A stretch of DNA of 64,000 bases from Flavobacterium sp. (lineage in GTDB: Bacteria > Bacteroidota > Bacteroidia > Flavobacteriales > Flavobacteriaceae). How positions within the stretch are numbered: position 1 is the first letter of the stretch; every line of letters starts with the position of its first letter. A program made the translations under genes and the position numbers. Where the stretch lies: contig JADBYA010000005.1 of assembly GCA_020403245.1 (NCBI GenBank), positions 1-64,000 on the forward strand, written 5' to 3'. Shown piece after piece: positions 7,346 through 17,365 of this stretch. The notes beneath the pieces are model-generated. The model was not told where the DNA came from, ran no database searches, and saw only the letters and a program-made list of their open reading frames with translations.

Positions 7346-8221
7346 ATGAAATACTTCTTATTATTTTTCACTTTCATAAACCTTACCCAAGGTCAAAAAT
7401 TTATTCCTTTGGATGAAGATACTTTAGAATATATTAGTGAAGCAAACTATAATCTTTATGCAAATAAAAAGCTAGTATTCTCAAGTATTACAAGCACAGA
7501 TAGTGTTACAAGATTACCAAAAAACGTTTTATTTGATTCAATATCATTTAGCAAATTAAATTATAAAGAAACCGGTTTAAAAAAAGAAAATTTAGGTGAA
7601 CTAGTTCGTCTTAAAAAAATAGTTTATGAATTAGAGGATGTGATAATTTCGAACTCAAAAAACAATCAAATATCAATTGGAGAAAAATCTAGATTTATAA
7701 AAAAATATTCAAATTCTATTAAAAAGGATACTGTCTATGGATTACTCTTTCATAAATCTGATATAAAAAATAAGCAAATTGAGGGTCTTCTTTTTTATGT
7801 AGAAAAAGTAAAATATAAAACAACTTATAAAATAAAGTTTTATGCTGCTAATGAAAACGGCAATATTATTATTGGCCAATCTTTAGAGTTAGCTGAAATA
7901 TTATTTGAAAGCCCAATTTTAACTCTAGAAACAAAAACTAAGAATAAAGTAGAAGTCAATTTAGAAGAATATAATTTCAATACAGAAAATCACAATGTGT
8001 TTGTTTGTTTAGAACTCCAAGCATATTATGACGAAAATAATGAAGTGATGGTTCCTTCATTTAAAGAATCAACGAAATTAAAGTTCCAACTATCAAATTT
8101 TAACAATTACTATGCAAAAACAATCGATTTTTATACCAAAGAAAAGAGTGATTCTATGATAAATATAAATGGTATGATTAAACATGATTTTGCTACAGTG
8201 TTTTTTCGAAAAACCACATAA
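7346..8221 (+). CDS. Hypothetical secreted protein
   Basis: N-terminal signal MKYFLLFFTFINLTQGQKF; 291 aa uninterrupted ORF. Confidence 0.7.
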   Translation: MKYFLLFFTFINLTQGQKFIPLDEDTLEYISEANYNLYANKKLVFSSITSTDSVTRLPKNVLFDSISFSKLNYKETGLKKENLGELVRLKKIVYELEDVIISNSKNNQISIGEKSRFIKKYSNSIKKDTVYGLLFHKSDIKNKQIEGLLFYVEKVKYKTTYKIKFYAANENGNIIIGQSLELAEILFESPILTLETKTKNKVEVNLEEYNFNTENHNVFVCLELQAYYDENNEVMVPSFKESTKLKFQLSNFNNYYAKTIDFYTKEKSDSMININGMIKHDFATVFFRKTT

Positions 8222-8270
8222 AAGCAATTTGGTAGCTCCTGCAATTTTACTATATGCAAAAAATAAATAA

Positions 8271-8375
8271 GCCCCCTAGCGCGCGCGAGCATCTTTCTCG
8301 TACCCACCAAGAAATTCTGAATAATAAGAACTTTCTAATTTCCCTTTTTTCTACTTTTACATAAGTTAGTTACCC
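8271..8375 (+). repeat. Repeat family 2 (REP-like), longest copy
   Basis: gccccctagcgcgcgcgagcatctttctcgtacccaccaagaaattctgaataataagaactttctaatttccc...gttagttaccc. Confidence 0.85.
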
Positions 8376-8414
8376 AAAAACAATCAGAAATAAAATAATT
8401 AAAACAGTAATGAT

Positions 8415-8861
8415 ATGATGATACAACCCTACCTTGATTTCTTTCTTCGCGACTTAGATAAAGTCAAAGAAGAACTATTACTCTACAAAAATGAAAACGA
8501 TCTATGGACGGTCAAAGGTGACATCCAAAACGCTGCAGGAACACTTACGCTTCATTTAATCGGAAACCTCAAACATTTTATAGGTGCGCAAATCGGTTTT
8601 ACGGGCTATATACGCAATCGTGACAAAGAATTTTCTGATCGGAACATCTCACGCGAAAAACTGATTTCCGAAGTTGAGGAAGCAATTTCTATAGTAAAAA
8701 AGGTTTTGCCAACTATCAAAGATGAAGACTTCAGCAAAGAATTTCCAGTTGAAATGTATGGAGCAAGAAGAACCACCGGCTATATTTTGCTGAGTCTATC
8801 AACTCACTTCTGTTATCATCTCGGACAAATAAATTATCACCGGAGATTACTTGCTTACTAA
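8415..8861 (+). CDS. DinB/DUF1572 family protein
   Basis: His-rich DinB-like: NAAGTLTLHLIGNLKHFIGAQIGFTGYIRNRDKEF...STHFCYHLGQINYHRRLL. Confidence 0.82.
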   Translation: MMIQPYLDFFLRDLDKVKEELLLYKNENDLWTVKGDIQNAAGTLTLHLIGNLKHFIGAQIGFTGYIRNRDKEFSDRNISREKLISEVEEAISIVKKVLPTIKDEDFSKEFPVEMYGARRTTGYILLSLSTHFCYHLGQINYHRRLLAY

Positions 8862-9330
8862 TACAAAAAAACTAGCGCTAATCCACGCTATCGGCTAGCA
8901 GATATATCAACTAGTGAAGAATTGAATATTCTTAACGAAACTAAGTTTAATGAATTAAAACTAGAAACAAAATAGAAAATAAAAACTAAATTTTGAAAGG
9001 TCTTGAAAAAACTTACGAAAAAATGCTTTTTTTTAAAAAAAAGAATGTAAAAGCGAACTTGTTAAAATTCAAGATGACAAAATCGTTAAATTAAAATTAT
9101 AAAAAAAACTTCTGTTACAGCGGTTTCATGAAATGGAAAAAAATGTACAAAATTCACATTTTTCTTTCGCAAGAATTTTTATCTTTTAAGAAAATAATCA
9201 GTTCCGAAGTCAGCAACCTCAAAAAGCAGCAAAACGTAATGGCAGTTTTTTTGGTTTAAAAATGAACTTATTTATGATGCCTTAGAACGGAAATACAACT
9301 TCCTGTAAGAATACAACCCAACAAAACGAT

Positions 9331-9361
9331 AAAAAATCACCATTAATGGTGATTTTTTTTT
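9331..9361. terminator. Rho-independent bidirectional terminator
   Basis: aaaaaatcaccattaatggtgattttttt perfect stem-loop. Confidence 0.8.
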
Positions 9362-9593
9362 GAAATCAATTCAAGTACTTTGGCCTATAAATAAAACGCC
9401 GCAAAGTCTGTGACTTTGTAATTATACAAAACAGAAGCGCTGCCAAAAACTATATAAATATGTGAATTATGTAAATTCAAAATAAATAAAACATTTTAAT
9501 TAAAGAAAAGTAGTAAAAAATTTGAACAGACTAGTGTTGCAAAATCTATTGATTTTGCAACAATTAACCAAATTATTAAAAAACCAAAAAATC

Positions 9594-10067
9594 ATGATAC
9601 TATACAACATCCTCTTCATCCTCCTAAACTCTATAACAGTGCTATTACTGAGTAGCATTGCCAGTTGGTTAGTACTAACCCAAGTATGGGAACCATATCA
9701 AAAAAGACTGGAGACCAAACAAAGACGCCTCGCCTATCAAAAAGAAGCCATATTGCGGCTTACAGCTCTAGAAATGGCGTGTTCCAAAAAATGGAGCAAC
9801 AGCAGAATTATAGATTTCCTCAACGGTAACGTGTCAGTGGATCGCAACTTGAAAGATTGGAAAATGAGCTATCTAGTGCTCTCTGGCTGGTCTGTCTCAG
9901 TATATGAAAAAACAATAGTCAACCTAACCAAGCTGGAAAAACTAGCACAAGAAGACCAAAGCTGGCTAAACGAAGAAAAAACTATAAAATCAAAACAACT
10001 CCTAGACAGTTTGTTAGTATTGCTAAAAAACCAAAAACCAATTAAAATTTTCAAGTATGTCATTTAA
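9594..10067 (+). CDS. Orphan membrane-anchored protein, paralog 1
   Basis: One N-terminal TM; shares W-x-P...YQKEaiLRL..SRIIDFLNG...K.WK..SGW pattern with next ORF; internal Met preferred. Confidence 0.65.
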   Translation: MILYNILFILLNSITVLLLSSIASWLVLTQVWEPYQKRLETKQRRLAYQKEAILRLTALEMACSKKWSNSRIIDFLNGNVSVDRNLKDWKMSYLVLSGWSVSVYEKTIVNLTKLEKLAQEDQSWLNEEKTIKSKQLLDSLLVLLKNQKPIKIFKYVI

Positions 10068-10509
10068 TTATTTTATCCACGTCTTGAGCCATCCCGTTAC
10101 TATGGTAATCCTTGGTTCAACTATAGGTTGGCTTTTTGTAAACTACGTTTGGAAACCTTTAAATGAAAAGACCTTCCGCTTTCTAAACAACAATCGGTAT
10201 CAGAAAGAAGTTTTTTTAAGATTGGAGGAATTGAAAACAGGTTTTGAAAACCAATATTCCACCAGGATAATAAAAGACTTATTAAATGGTAAAACCACCC
10301 TAAATCCTGATTATAAGTTTTGGAAATTGGATACGCTGATTCAAAGTGGATGGACAGAATATGTTAATAAAAACATTCAAGAAACGCTGACAGAACTAGT
10401 AAAATTGGTTGAAGAAAGCGAAACCACTATTAACAAACAAAAAATCAAAAAAGCAATAATATTAGTTGAAACACTAAACATTTATTTAAAAAACATAAAA
10501 GAAAACTAA
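10057..10509 (+). CDS. Orphan membrane-anchored protein, paralog 2
   Basis: WLFVNYVWKPLNEK..RYQKEVFLRLEEL..STRIIKDLLNGKTTLNPDYKFWKLDTLIQSGW; overlaps paralog 1 by 11 nt. Confidence 0.7.
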   Translation: MSFNYFIHVLSHPVTMVILGSTIGWLFVNYVWKPLNEKTFRFLNNNRYQKEVFLRLEELKTGFENQYSTRIIKDLLNGKTTLNPDYKFWKLDTLIQSGWTEYVNKNIQETLTELVKLVEESETTINKQKIKKAIILVETLNIYLKNIKEN

Positions 10510-10782
10510 CTGCAAATAAACCATGTGCTGGAAAAACGTAAAAAAAATTTAGAGGATTTGATGAAATAGAATTCATCAGTAGAGCAAAACCTATTGAAAG
10601 CAAATTTACAACACATAGTATTGCCAAGGAATAACCTGATATATTAAGAGTATGTATAGTTGCTATGGAAGTTAGAAGTGTAGAACAACTTCAATCGCCT
10701 ATAAATTGGAATGCGTTATACGATTTGTACAACCAGTTTATAAACCTAAAAAAAAGAATTTTTATAAGAAACAAGTGCTTGA

Positions 10783-11511
10783 TTAAAAAAGCATCTTTAT
10801 TTCTTTGACCTCATATTGATGCATTTTATCATCGTTTTGCAATAAGGCCAGTTTACCATCGGTAGTAACTTTTTTCACTATTGCCATAAAACGGTTACCA
10901 TTGTTGTCTTCAAAAGCAACAGCTTTAGCTCTTTTGTAGAGCAAACTGTTGTACCCAGACCAAAGGTGATTGGTTTTTTCTGGAAGTAACAAAATTTGAT
11001 TTTTTAGCATTTTCACATAGAGTTTTGCCATTGCTTCCGGGTCTAATTTTTTTCCTGTAATGGAAATTATTGAACTGGCATTGGGGAGATTTTCAAAATT
11101 GGTTTGGTTTAGATTCAATCCAAAACCTATAATTGCATTAAAAGTCCCGTTGGGTTTAAAACTATTTTCTACCAATATGCCACCTACTTTTTTGTTTTCT
11201 GCCATAATGTCGTTCGGCCATTTAATCTTTCCTTTAGGATAACAACTCATTGATAAAGTATTGACAGCAGCAAGAGCAACAGCTGCATTTAAGTCAAAAA
11301 CAGAAATCAAATCTAGCGGCAAATCTTTTATCAATACACTCATTAATAAGTTTTTACTACGCTCCGAATGCCATTTGGCGCCCATTTGACCCTTTCCACC
11401 AGTCTGCTCATTTGCCATAACAGTCGTATAGTTTTCCAATACTTTTTCTTTTGATAACTGTTTTAAATAGTCATTAGTTGAATCTATGGCATCGAGTTTG
11501 ATTATGGTCAT
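10783..11511 (-). CDS. birA: Biotin--[acetyl-CoA-carboxylase] ligase
   Basis: IIKLDAIDSTNDYLKQL...EQTGGKGQMGAKWHSERSKNLLMS...KWPNDI...KVGGILVE. Confidence 0.93.
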   Translation of the reverse strand: MTIIKLDAIDSTNDYLKQLSKEKVLENYTTVMANEQTGGKGQMGAKWHSERSKNLLMSVLIKDLPLDLISVFDLNAAVALAAVNTLSMSCYPKGKIKWPNDIMAENKKVGGILVENSFKPNGTFNAIIGFGLNLNQTNFENLPNASSIISITGKKLDPEAMAKLYVKMLKNQILLLPEKTNHLWSGYNSLLYKRAKAVAFEDNNGNRFMAIVKKVTTDGKLALLQNDDKMHQYEVKEIKMLF

Positions 11512-11575
11512 GATAGTAAAGTAAATATTAACTAATTTTAAACTTTTGTTGAGCAAAAATAATGACAAAAAAGAA

Positions 11576-11583
11576 TACCTTTG
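11576..11583 (+). promoter_or_regulatory. TACCTTTG -7 element with TTG about 25 bp upstream, for rsfS-ftsH
   Basis: TAnnTTTG; ttgttg near 11546-11551. Confidence 0.6.
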
Positions 11584-11604
11584 CAAAACATACACAAATA
11601 CTAC

Positions 11605-11976
11605 ATGACGAAGAAAACAGGTAATACCGATGTACTCCTAGCGAACATCATAAAAGGCATAGAAGACGTAAAAGGAAATGACATAGACATCCTCGATTTA
11701 AGAGCAATAGATACCGCAGTTTGCGATTATTTTATCATCTGCAACGGAAACTCAAACACTCAAGTTAACGCAATAGTTAACTCCATCCAAAAACTAGTAT
11801 CCAAAGAGTTAAAAGACAAACCATGGCACATTGAAGGCACCGACAATGGCGAATGGGTTTTAATGGATTATGTAAACATTGTAGTTCATGTGTTCCAAAA
11901 ACAAATTAGGGAATTTTACAACATTGAAGGACTTTGGGGAGATGCACAGATTACTACAATTCCAAATAATTATTAA
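11605..11976 (+). CDS. rsfS: Ribosome silencing factor
   Basis: LDLRAIDTAVCDYFIICNGNSNTQVNAI...WHIEGTDNGEWVLMDYVNIVVHVFQ. Confidence 0.93.
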   Translation: MTKKTGNTDVLLANIIKGIEDVKGNDIDILDLRAIDTAVCDYFIICNGNSNTQVNAIVNSIQKLVSKELKDKPWHIEGTDNGEWVLMDYVNIVVHVFQKQIREFYNIEGLWGDAQITTIPNNY

Positions 11977-11989
11977 TTAAGTTAAAAAA

Positions 11990-13912
11990 ATGGCTAGCGA
12001 AAAGAAATCAAATAATTTTAAGTTTAGTCCGTGGTGGATATACGCGGGATTAATTGTAGTGTTTTTTGTACTCAATTTTTTTGGTGGTTCCAGCTTTCAG
12101 GAAACTTCCAAAATATCTTCTTCAAAATTCAACGAATACCTAGACAAAGGTCAAATTGAAAAAGTAGTTGTTTACAACAAAACCGAAGGCGAAGCTTTCC
12201 TAACTGCTGCCGCTTTAAAAGATAAGGCACATGAAAAAGTTGGAAAAGACATGTTAGGCAATCCAAATAAAGGACCTCACTACTCTTTTGACATTGGGAA
12301 CGATGAAGTTTTTCAAAACAAAATTGAAAAAGCAAAACAATCTGGTATACTAAAGGACTATGATTTCAAGGCAAAAAGTAATTGGTCTGATATTTTCATA
12401 AGTCTTTTGCCAATAATTATAATCGTTGGAATTTGGATTTTAATCATGCGCAGAATGTCGGGCGGTGCTGGAGGCGGTGGCGGAGGTCAAATCTTCAATA
12501 TCGGAAAATCGAGAGCCAAACTCTTTGACGAGAAAACAGATTTAAAAACTACTTTCAAAGATGTTGCTGGATTAGAAGGTGCCAAAGAAGAAATTCAAGA
12601 AATTGTAGAATTCCTTAGAAACCCGGAAAAATATACCTCTTTAGGTGGAAAAATCCCAAAAGGAGCTTTACTCGTTGGTCCACCAGGAACAGGAAAAACA
12701 TTATTAGCCAAAGCTGTTGCCGGTGAAGCTAAAGTACCTTTCTTCTCTTTATCTGGTTCCGATTTTGTGGAAATGTTTGTAGGAGTTGGAGCTTCTCGTG
12801 TTAGAGATTTATTCAAACAAGCCAAAGATAAAGCACCTGCCATTATTTTTATTGATGAAATAGATGCTGTTGGCCGAGCTCGTGGAAAGAATAATTTTTC
12901 AGGTGGCAATGATGAGCGTGAAAATACCTTAAACCAGCTATTAACCGAGATGGATGGTTTTGGTACCAATACGCACGTAATTGTATTAGCGGCAACCAAT
13001 AGAGCCGATGTATTAGACAAAGCTTTGATGCGTGCCGGAAGATTTGACCGTCAAATTTATGTTGATTTACCCGATATTAGAGAACGTAAAGAAATATTTG
13101 AAGTGCATTTACAACCATTAAAGAAAGTAGATGGTTTGGATGTTGAATTTTTGGCAAAGCAAACACCAGGTTTCTCTGGTGCTGATATCGCCAATGTATG
13201 TAACGAGGCAGCTTTAATTGCTGCAAGAAATAATAAATCAGCTGTGGACAAGCAAGACTTTCTTGATGCTGTAGATAGAATCGTTGGAGGACTTGAAAAG
13301 AAAAACAAAATTATAACTACCGAAGAAAAAAGAGCTATTGCTGTTCACGAAGCTGGTCATGCTACTGTAAGTTGGATGCTTGAACACGCCGCACCACTTA
13401 TAAAAGTCACGATAGTTCCTAGAGGTCAAAGTTTAGGTGCAGCTTGGTATCTTCCAGAAGAGCGATTAATTGTTCGTCCAGAACAAATGCTTGATGAAAT
13501 GTGTGCCACAATGGGTGGACGTGCTGCAGAGAAAGTGATGTTCAACAAAATTTCTACAGGAGCATTAAGTGATTTAGAAAAGGTAACCAAACAAGCTCGA
13601 GCTATGGTCACTATTTATGGCTTGAATGACAAGCTCGGAAACATAACATACTATGACTCGTCTGGACAAAATGAATATAATTTTTCAAAACCATATTCCG
13701 AAGAAACCGCTCAGGTTATCGATAATGAAATTTCAATCCTTATAGAAACTGAATACCAACGAGCTATAAAAATACTAGAAGATAACAAAGAAAAGCTAGA
13801 ACAATTAGCCAATATTCTGATCGAAAAAGAAGTGATTTTCAAGGATGATTTACAAACTATTTTTGGTAAAAGACCTTTTGAAATTCCTGCGGAGGAAACT
13901 GACATCGTATAA
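11990..13912 (+). CDS. ftsH: ATP-dependent zinc metalloprotease FtsH
   Basis: Walker [17 protein letters not shown] zinc motif. Confidence 0.98.
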   Translation: MASEKKSNNFKFSPWWIYAGLIVVFFVLNFFGGSSFQETSKISSSKFNEYLDKGQIEKVVVYNKTEGEAFLTAAALKDKAHEKVGKDMLGNPNKGPHYSFDIGNDEVFQNKIEKAKQSGILKDYDFKAKSNWSDIFISLLPIIIIVGIWILIMRRMSGGAGGGGGGQIFNIGKSRAKLFDEKTDLKTTFKDVAGLEGAKEEIQEIVEFLRNPEKYTSLGGKIPKGALLVGPPGTGKTLLAKAVAGEAKVPFFSLSGSDFVEMFVGVGASRVRDLFKQAKDKAPAIIFIDEIDAVGRARGKNNFSGGNDERENTLNQLLTEMDGFGTNTHVIVLAATNRADVLDKALMRAGRFDRQIYVDLPDIRERKEIFEVHLQPLKKVDGLDVEFLAKQTPGFSGADIANVCNEAALIAARNNKSAVDKQDFLDAVDRIVGGLEKKNKIITTEEKRAIAVHEAGHATVSWMLEHAAPLIKVTIVPRGQSLGAAWYLPEERLIVRPEQMLDEMCATMGGRAAEKVMFNKISTGALSDLEKVTKQARAMVTIYGLNDKLGNITYYDSSGQNEYNFSKPYSEETAQVIDNEISILIETEYQRAIKILEDNKEKLEQLANILIEKEVIFKDDLQTIFGKRPFEIPAEETDIV

Positions 13913-13938
13913 ATTATTGAGTTTTTTAACATTTTTTT

Positions 13939-13980
13939 AAAATCTTAATTCAAAACATGCTTTTGAATTAAGATTTTTTT
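13939..13980 (+). terminator. Terminator downstream of ftsH
   Basis: aaaatcttaattcaaaa-catgc-ttttgaattaagatttttt. Confidence 0.85.
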
Positions 13981-14027
13981 ATCTTTGGAAGATTTCAAAT
14001 TCTAAACTAGATTATATAAATTTAAGC

Positions 14028-14633
14028 ATGAGTCTTTTCAGAAAAATTTTTGGCACAGGTAATGATGCCTCTGACGAAGAAAGTCAAAGCGAATTCAGCA
14101 ATATTCCATCTAGCTTTTCATTACTGCCGGTAGATGAAAAGTTCACTTATAATTTTAAGAAAAATGGAGGTAAGTTTTTATATTGTGAAAACTTAAGCGA
14201 GGTTAAAGACCATTTTGAGCATATACTAGAAGAGAATGATTGGTTTGAAAGCGAAGCCCTTTGTTATGAGCCAAAGCTTTTCAGCATGTTGGATGAAAAC
14301 AAACTGAATTACGACAAACCAACTAATCCCAAATTTTTATTCGCTAGTTGCGAAAATCTCTTAGCAGATGAAGGTTCGATACTTTTTTCATCCAATCAAA
14401 TCAAACAAAATAAACCAAACGATCTTCCTACAAATATTATAATTTTAGCCACCACAAGTCAAATTCTTGAAACAAAGAGCGATGGACTGAGAGTTATTAA
14501 AAAGAAATATGACAAAGATTATCCTACCAACATTACTACCATAAAATATTTCGAAAAAGCAAAAGACGAAAACTTCCTTCAATATGGAAGTACTGCAAAG
14601 AACTTATACCTCTTGCTTCTTGAAGATTTATAG
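14028..14633 (+). CDS. LUD-domain protein (LutC/YkgG-like)
   Basis: FLFASCENLLADEGSILFSSNQIKQNKPNDLPTNIIILATTSQI. Confidence 0.75.
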   Translation: MSLFRKIFGTGNDASDEESQSEFSNIPSSFSLLPVDEKFTYNFKKNGGKFLYCENLSEVKDHFEHILEENDWFESEALCYEPKLFSMLDENKLNYDKPTNPKFLFASCENLLADEGSILFSSNQIKQNKPNDLPTNIIILATTSQILETKSDGLRVIKKKYDKDYPTNITTIKYFEKAKDENFLQYGSTAKNLYLLLLEDL

Positions 14634-14634
14634 T

Positions 14635-15468
14635 ATGAACACTACTATAACAAGAGCTATCTCTGGAGCTGTATATGTACTGATATTAGTTTTTGCAACG
14701 TTATTTTCACCTTATAGTTTCTTACTACTTTTTGGGATTTTATTACTTTTTTCGGTAGTGGAATTTTGTAAATTGGTTTCATTAAAACCATTTCTACCTC
14801 TAGCTATCGCAACCATAGCTTTTATTCTTTTTAACATTAATAGTACAATAAAAAACAATGACCTCTTATTGCTTATTGCAGCTTTATTAGTTTCTATAAA
14901 AGCACTTTTATTTTTGTTTGAAAAACAAAATAAATTTTTGGATAGAACTTCAAAATATGTTTTTCTGATTGGCTACCTCATTATTCCAATTATCATTTTT
15001 ACAAAAATTCCTTTTTTGAATACTGATAATCAGTTTATTAATATACAATCTAACCACTATAACCCAAAAAACATCATAAGTATATTAGTGATTATATGGA
15101 TGAACGATACCTTTGCCTACCTATCGGGAATTACTCTCGGTAAAAACAAACTATTTGAAAGAGTCTCTCCTAAAAAAACGATAGAAGGATTTATTGGTGG
15201 CATTGTATTCTCATGTATTGCTGGAATTTTATTAGCTAAATATTACCAAGAAGAATCTATCTTTCATTGGATTATCATTGCATTAATTATAGGTTTTATT
15301 GGGACTTTGGGTGATTTAATCGAATCTAAATTTAAGAGAGTTGCTGGCGTAAAAGACAGCGGTAATATCATGCCTGGACATGGCGGTTTTCTAGATCGGC
15401 TAGATAGTATTATATTTGTAGCACCATTTATTTATTTATTTTATCAAATTTTATATTATGTTTCATAA
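14635..15468 (+). CDS. cdsA: Phosphatidate cytidylyltransferase
   Basis: ERVSPKKTIEGFIGG...GTLGDLIESKFKRVAGVKDSGNIMPGHGGFLDRLDS signature. Confidence 0.95.
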   Translation: MNTTITRAISGAVYVLILVFATLFSPYSFLLLFGILLLFSVVEFCKLVSLKPFLPLAIATIAFILFNINSTIKNNDLLLLIAALLVSIKALLFLFEKQNKFLDRTSKYVFLIGYLIIPIIIFTKIPFLNTDNQFINIQSNHYNPKNIISILVIIWMNDTFAYLSGITLGKNKLFERVSPKKTIEGFIGGIVFSCIAGILLAKYYQEESIFHWIIIALIIGFIGTLGDLIESKFKRVAGVKDSGNIMPGHGGFLDRLDSIIFVAPFIYLFYQILYYVS

Positions 15469-16111
15469 AGAAGGCGGCAAAATAATACTAATAGCAACTT
15501 CGTTAACGGTAATTATTTTCCTTTTATCTCATAAATTTCTTTCCGATATAATTTGGTTGGAAAAAGGAATTCAAGTTGTAACTTTGATATTCCTGGTTTT
15601 GGTTTTACAGTTTTTTAGAAATCCAAAAAGAACTGTTGCTATTAATAACAACCACATTATTGCACCTGTTGATGGTAAAGTAGTCGTAATTGAAGAGGTT
15701 TTTGAAGAAGAATATTTCAAAGACAAACGCATACAAGTTTCTATTTTCATGTCGCCATTAAATGTGCATGTTACCCGATATGCGGCTAATGGAAAAATAA
15801 CATTCAGTAAATACCATCCAGGAAAATACCTTGTAGCTTGGCATCCTAAAGCAAGTACCGAAAATGAAAGAACAACTGTTGTTATTAAAACCGCTGAGTT
15901 TGGAGAAATTTTATACCGACAAATTGCTGGGGCCCTTGCGCGCAGAATTGTAAATTATGCTGAAGAAGGAATGCAAGTGGTTCAAGGAGAAGATGCTGGT
16001 TTCATTAAATTTGGTTCAAGAGTAGATCTGTTTTTACCTTTGGGGACTAAAATTAATGTAAATTTGAATGATACTGCTGTTGGTGGAAAAACGATAGTAG
16101 CTTCAAAATAA
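15458..16111 (+). CDS. psd: Phosphatidylserine decarboxylase family protein
   Basis: IIAPVDGKVVVIEEV...FMSPLNVHVTR...IKFGSRVDLFLP (G-S cleavage region). Confidence 0.93.
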   Translation: MFHKEGGKIILIATSLTVIIFLLSHKFLSDIIWLEKGIQVVTLIFLVLVLQFFRNPKRTVAINNNHIIAPVDGKVVVIEEVFEEEYFKDKRIQVSIFMSPLNVHVTRYAANGKITFSKYHPGKYLVAWHPKASTENERTTVVIKTAEFGEILYRQIAGALARRIVNYAEEGMQVVQGEDAGFIKFGSRVDLFLPLGTKINVNLNDTAVGGKTIVASK

Positions 16112-16122
16112 TATTGATTACA

Positions 16123-16398
16123 ATGCCTGAAAAAGATTTAGAAATTCGTTTTCAAGAAGCAGTAGAAAAAGCTCTAGAAATACCTCAATCATCTTTGCCT
16201 CAAGATGAACAACTACGTTTATATGCCTATTATAAGCAAGCAACTTCTGGCACAATTGACTATAACAACTCTTCTAATTTTGACTTAAGAAATGCTTTCA
16301 AAACAAATGCCTGGATGCAGATTAGTCATCTTAGTGTTGAAGAGGCAAAAGAATTGTATATCGAAGCCATAAATTCCATCGGTAAAGACAAAAAATAA
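16123..16398 (+). CDS. Acyl-CoA-binding protein
   Basis: MPEKDLEIRFQEAVEKA...LRLYAYYKQATSG. Confidence 0.88.
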   Translation: MPEKDLEIRFQEAVEKALEIPQSSLPQDEQLRLYAYYKQATSGTIDYNNSSNFDLRNAFKTNAWMQISHLSVEEAKELYIEAINSIGKDKK

Positions 16399-16495
16399 AG
16401 TATGAAATCGCCATTAACAAGCAGTTAGCGTAAGCAAACACCAATGAAGATTGAGCGATTCCACTTGAACTTAAAAAAACAAATATTATCTTCCT

Positions 16496-17281
16496 ATGAA
16501 AAAGATTTTTTTATTGTTTCTCTGTATTACGTTTATTGTTATTCTTCCTTCTTGCAAAAGAAAAAAACTAACCGAAGTTGTCGAAGTTCCACTGCCATCT
16601 GTCGAGGAAAAAATAACTATAGGTCATCCAGATGATGTCAGCGCGGATAAAGGACAATTTGCTTTGCTGGCATTACCTTATGAATATAACGCACTTTCTC
16701 CAAGTATAGACATACTGACTATGAATGTACATTATTCTAAACACTACTTAACCTATACCAATAATTTAAATAAATTGGTCGCTGCCGATCCAAATATGGT
16801 TGATTTAGACATTGAAGATATTCTAAAAAAAATAGACCTCAATAATGCCGATATGCGAAACAATGCTGGAGGATATTATAATCATAGCTTATTTTTTGAA
16901 AGCATGGCACCAAAAGCTGGTGGACAACCCAAAGATACTTTAGCTATAACTATCAATAGAGATTTTGGTTCTTTTGAAGTTTTTAAAAATCAATTTGCTG
17001 ATGCAGCCGAAAAACAATTTGGTTCAGGTTGGGCTTGGTTAATAGTTGACAAAACAGGAAAATTAGTCGTAACGAGTACTCCTAATCAAGATAATCCATT
17101 GATGCCAAAACAAATCATTTCGGGAACACCTATTTTGTGTTTGGATGTTTGGGAACACGCCTATTATTTGGATTATCAATATAAGCGAAAAAAATACATC
17201 GAAGCTTTCTTTAAAGTTATTAACTGGAAAAAAGTTTCTGAACGGTTTGAAGAAGCGATAGCGAAAAAAAGTAAAATATAA
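16496..17281 (+). CDS. Fe/Mn superoxide dismutase with lipoprotein-type N-terminus
   Basis: IVILPSCKRKK lipobox-like; HYSKHYLTYTNNLN, NNAGGYYNHSLFFESMAP, LDVWEHAYYLDYQYKRKKY. Confidence 0.92.
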   Translation: MKKIFLLFLCITFIVILPSCKRKKLTEVVEVPLPSVEEKITIGHPDDVSADKGQFALLALPYEYNALSPSIDILTMNVHYSKHYLTYTNNLNKLVAADPNMVDLDIEDILKKIDLNNADMRNNAGGYYNHSLFFESMAPKAGGQPKDTLAITINRDFGSFEVFKNQFADAAEKQFGSGWAWLIVDKTGKLVVTSTPNQDNPLMPKQIISGTPILCLDVWEHAYYLDYQYKRKKYIEAFFKVINWKKVSERFEEAIAKKSKI

Positions 17282-17354
17282 AATCCCAAATTCCAATTAA
17301 ACTTTACTATTCAAATTTTTAATTTGATATTGGTTTGGAATTTGGGATTTTTTT
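17281..17354. terminator. Bidirectional terminator between SOD and M13 peptidase
   Basis: aaatcccaaattccaa ... ttggaatttgggatttttt stem. Confidence 0.7.
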
Positions 17355-17365
17355 ATTGGGTTTAA

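Noticed and set aside
8870-9320. Possible degraded genes (e.g. ...ANPRYRLADISTSEELNILNETKFNELKLETK*)
   Set aside because: Only short fragments with stops; no family recognisable.
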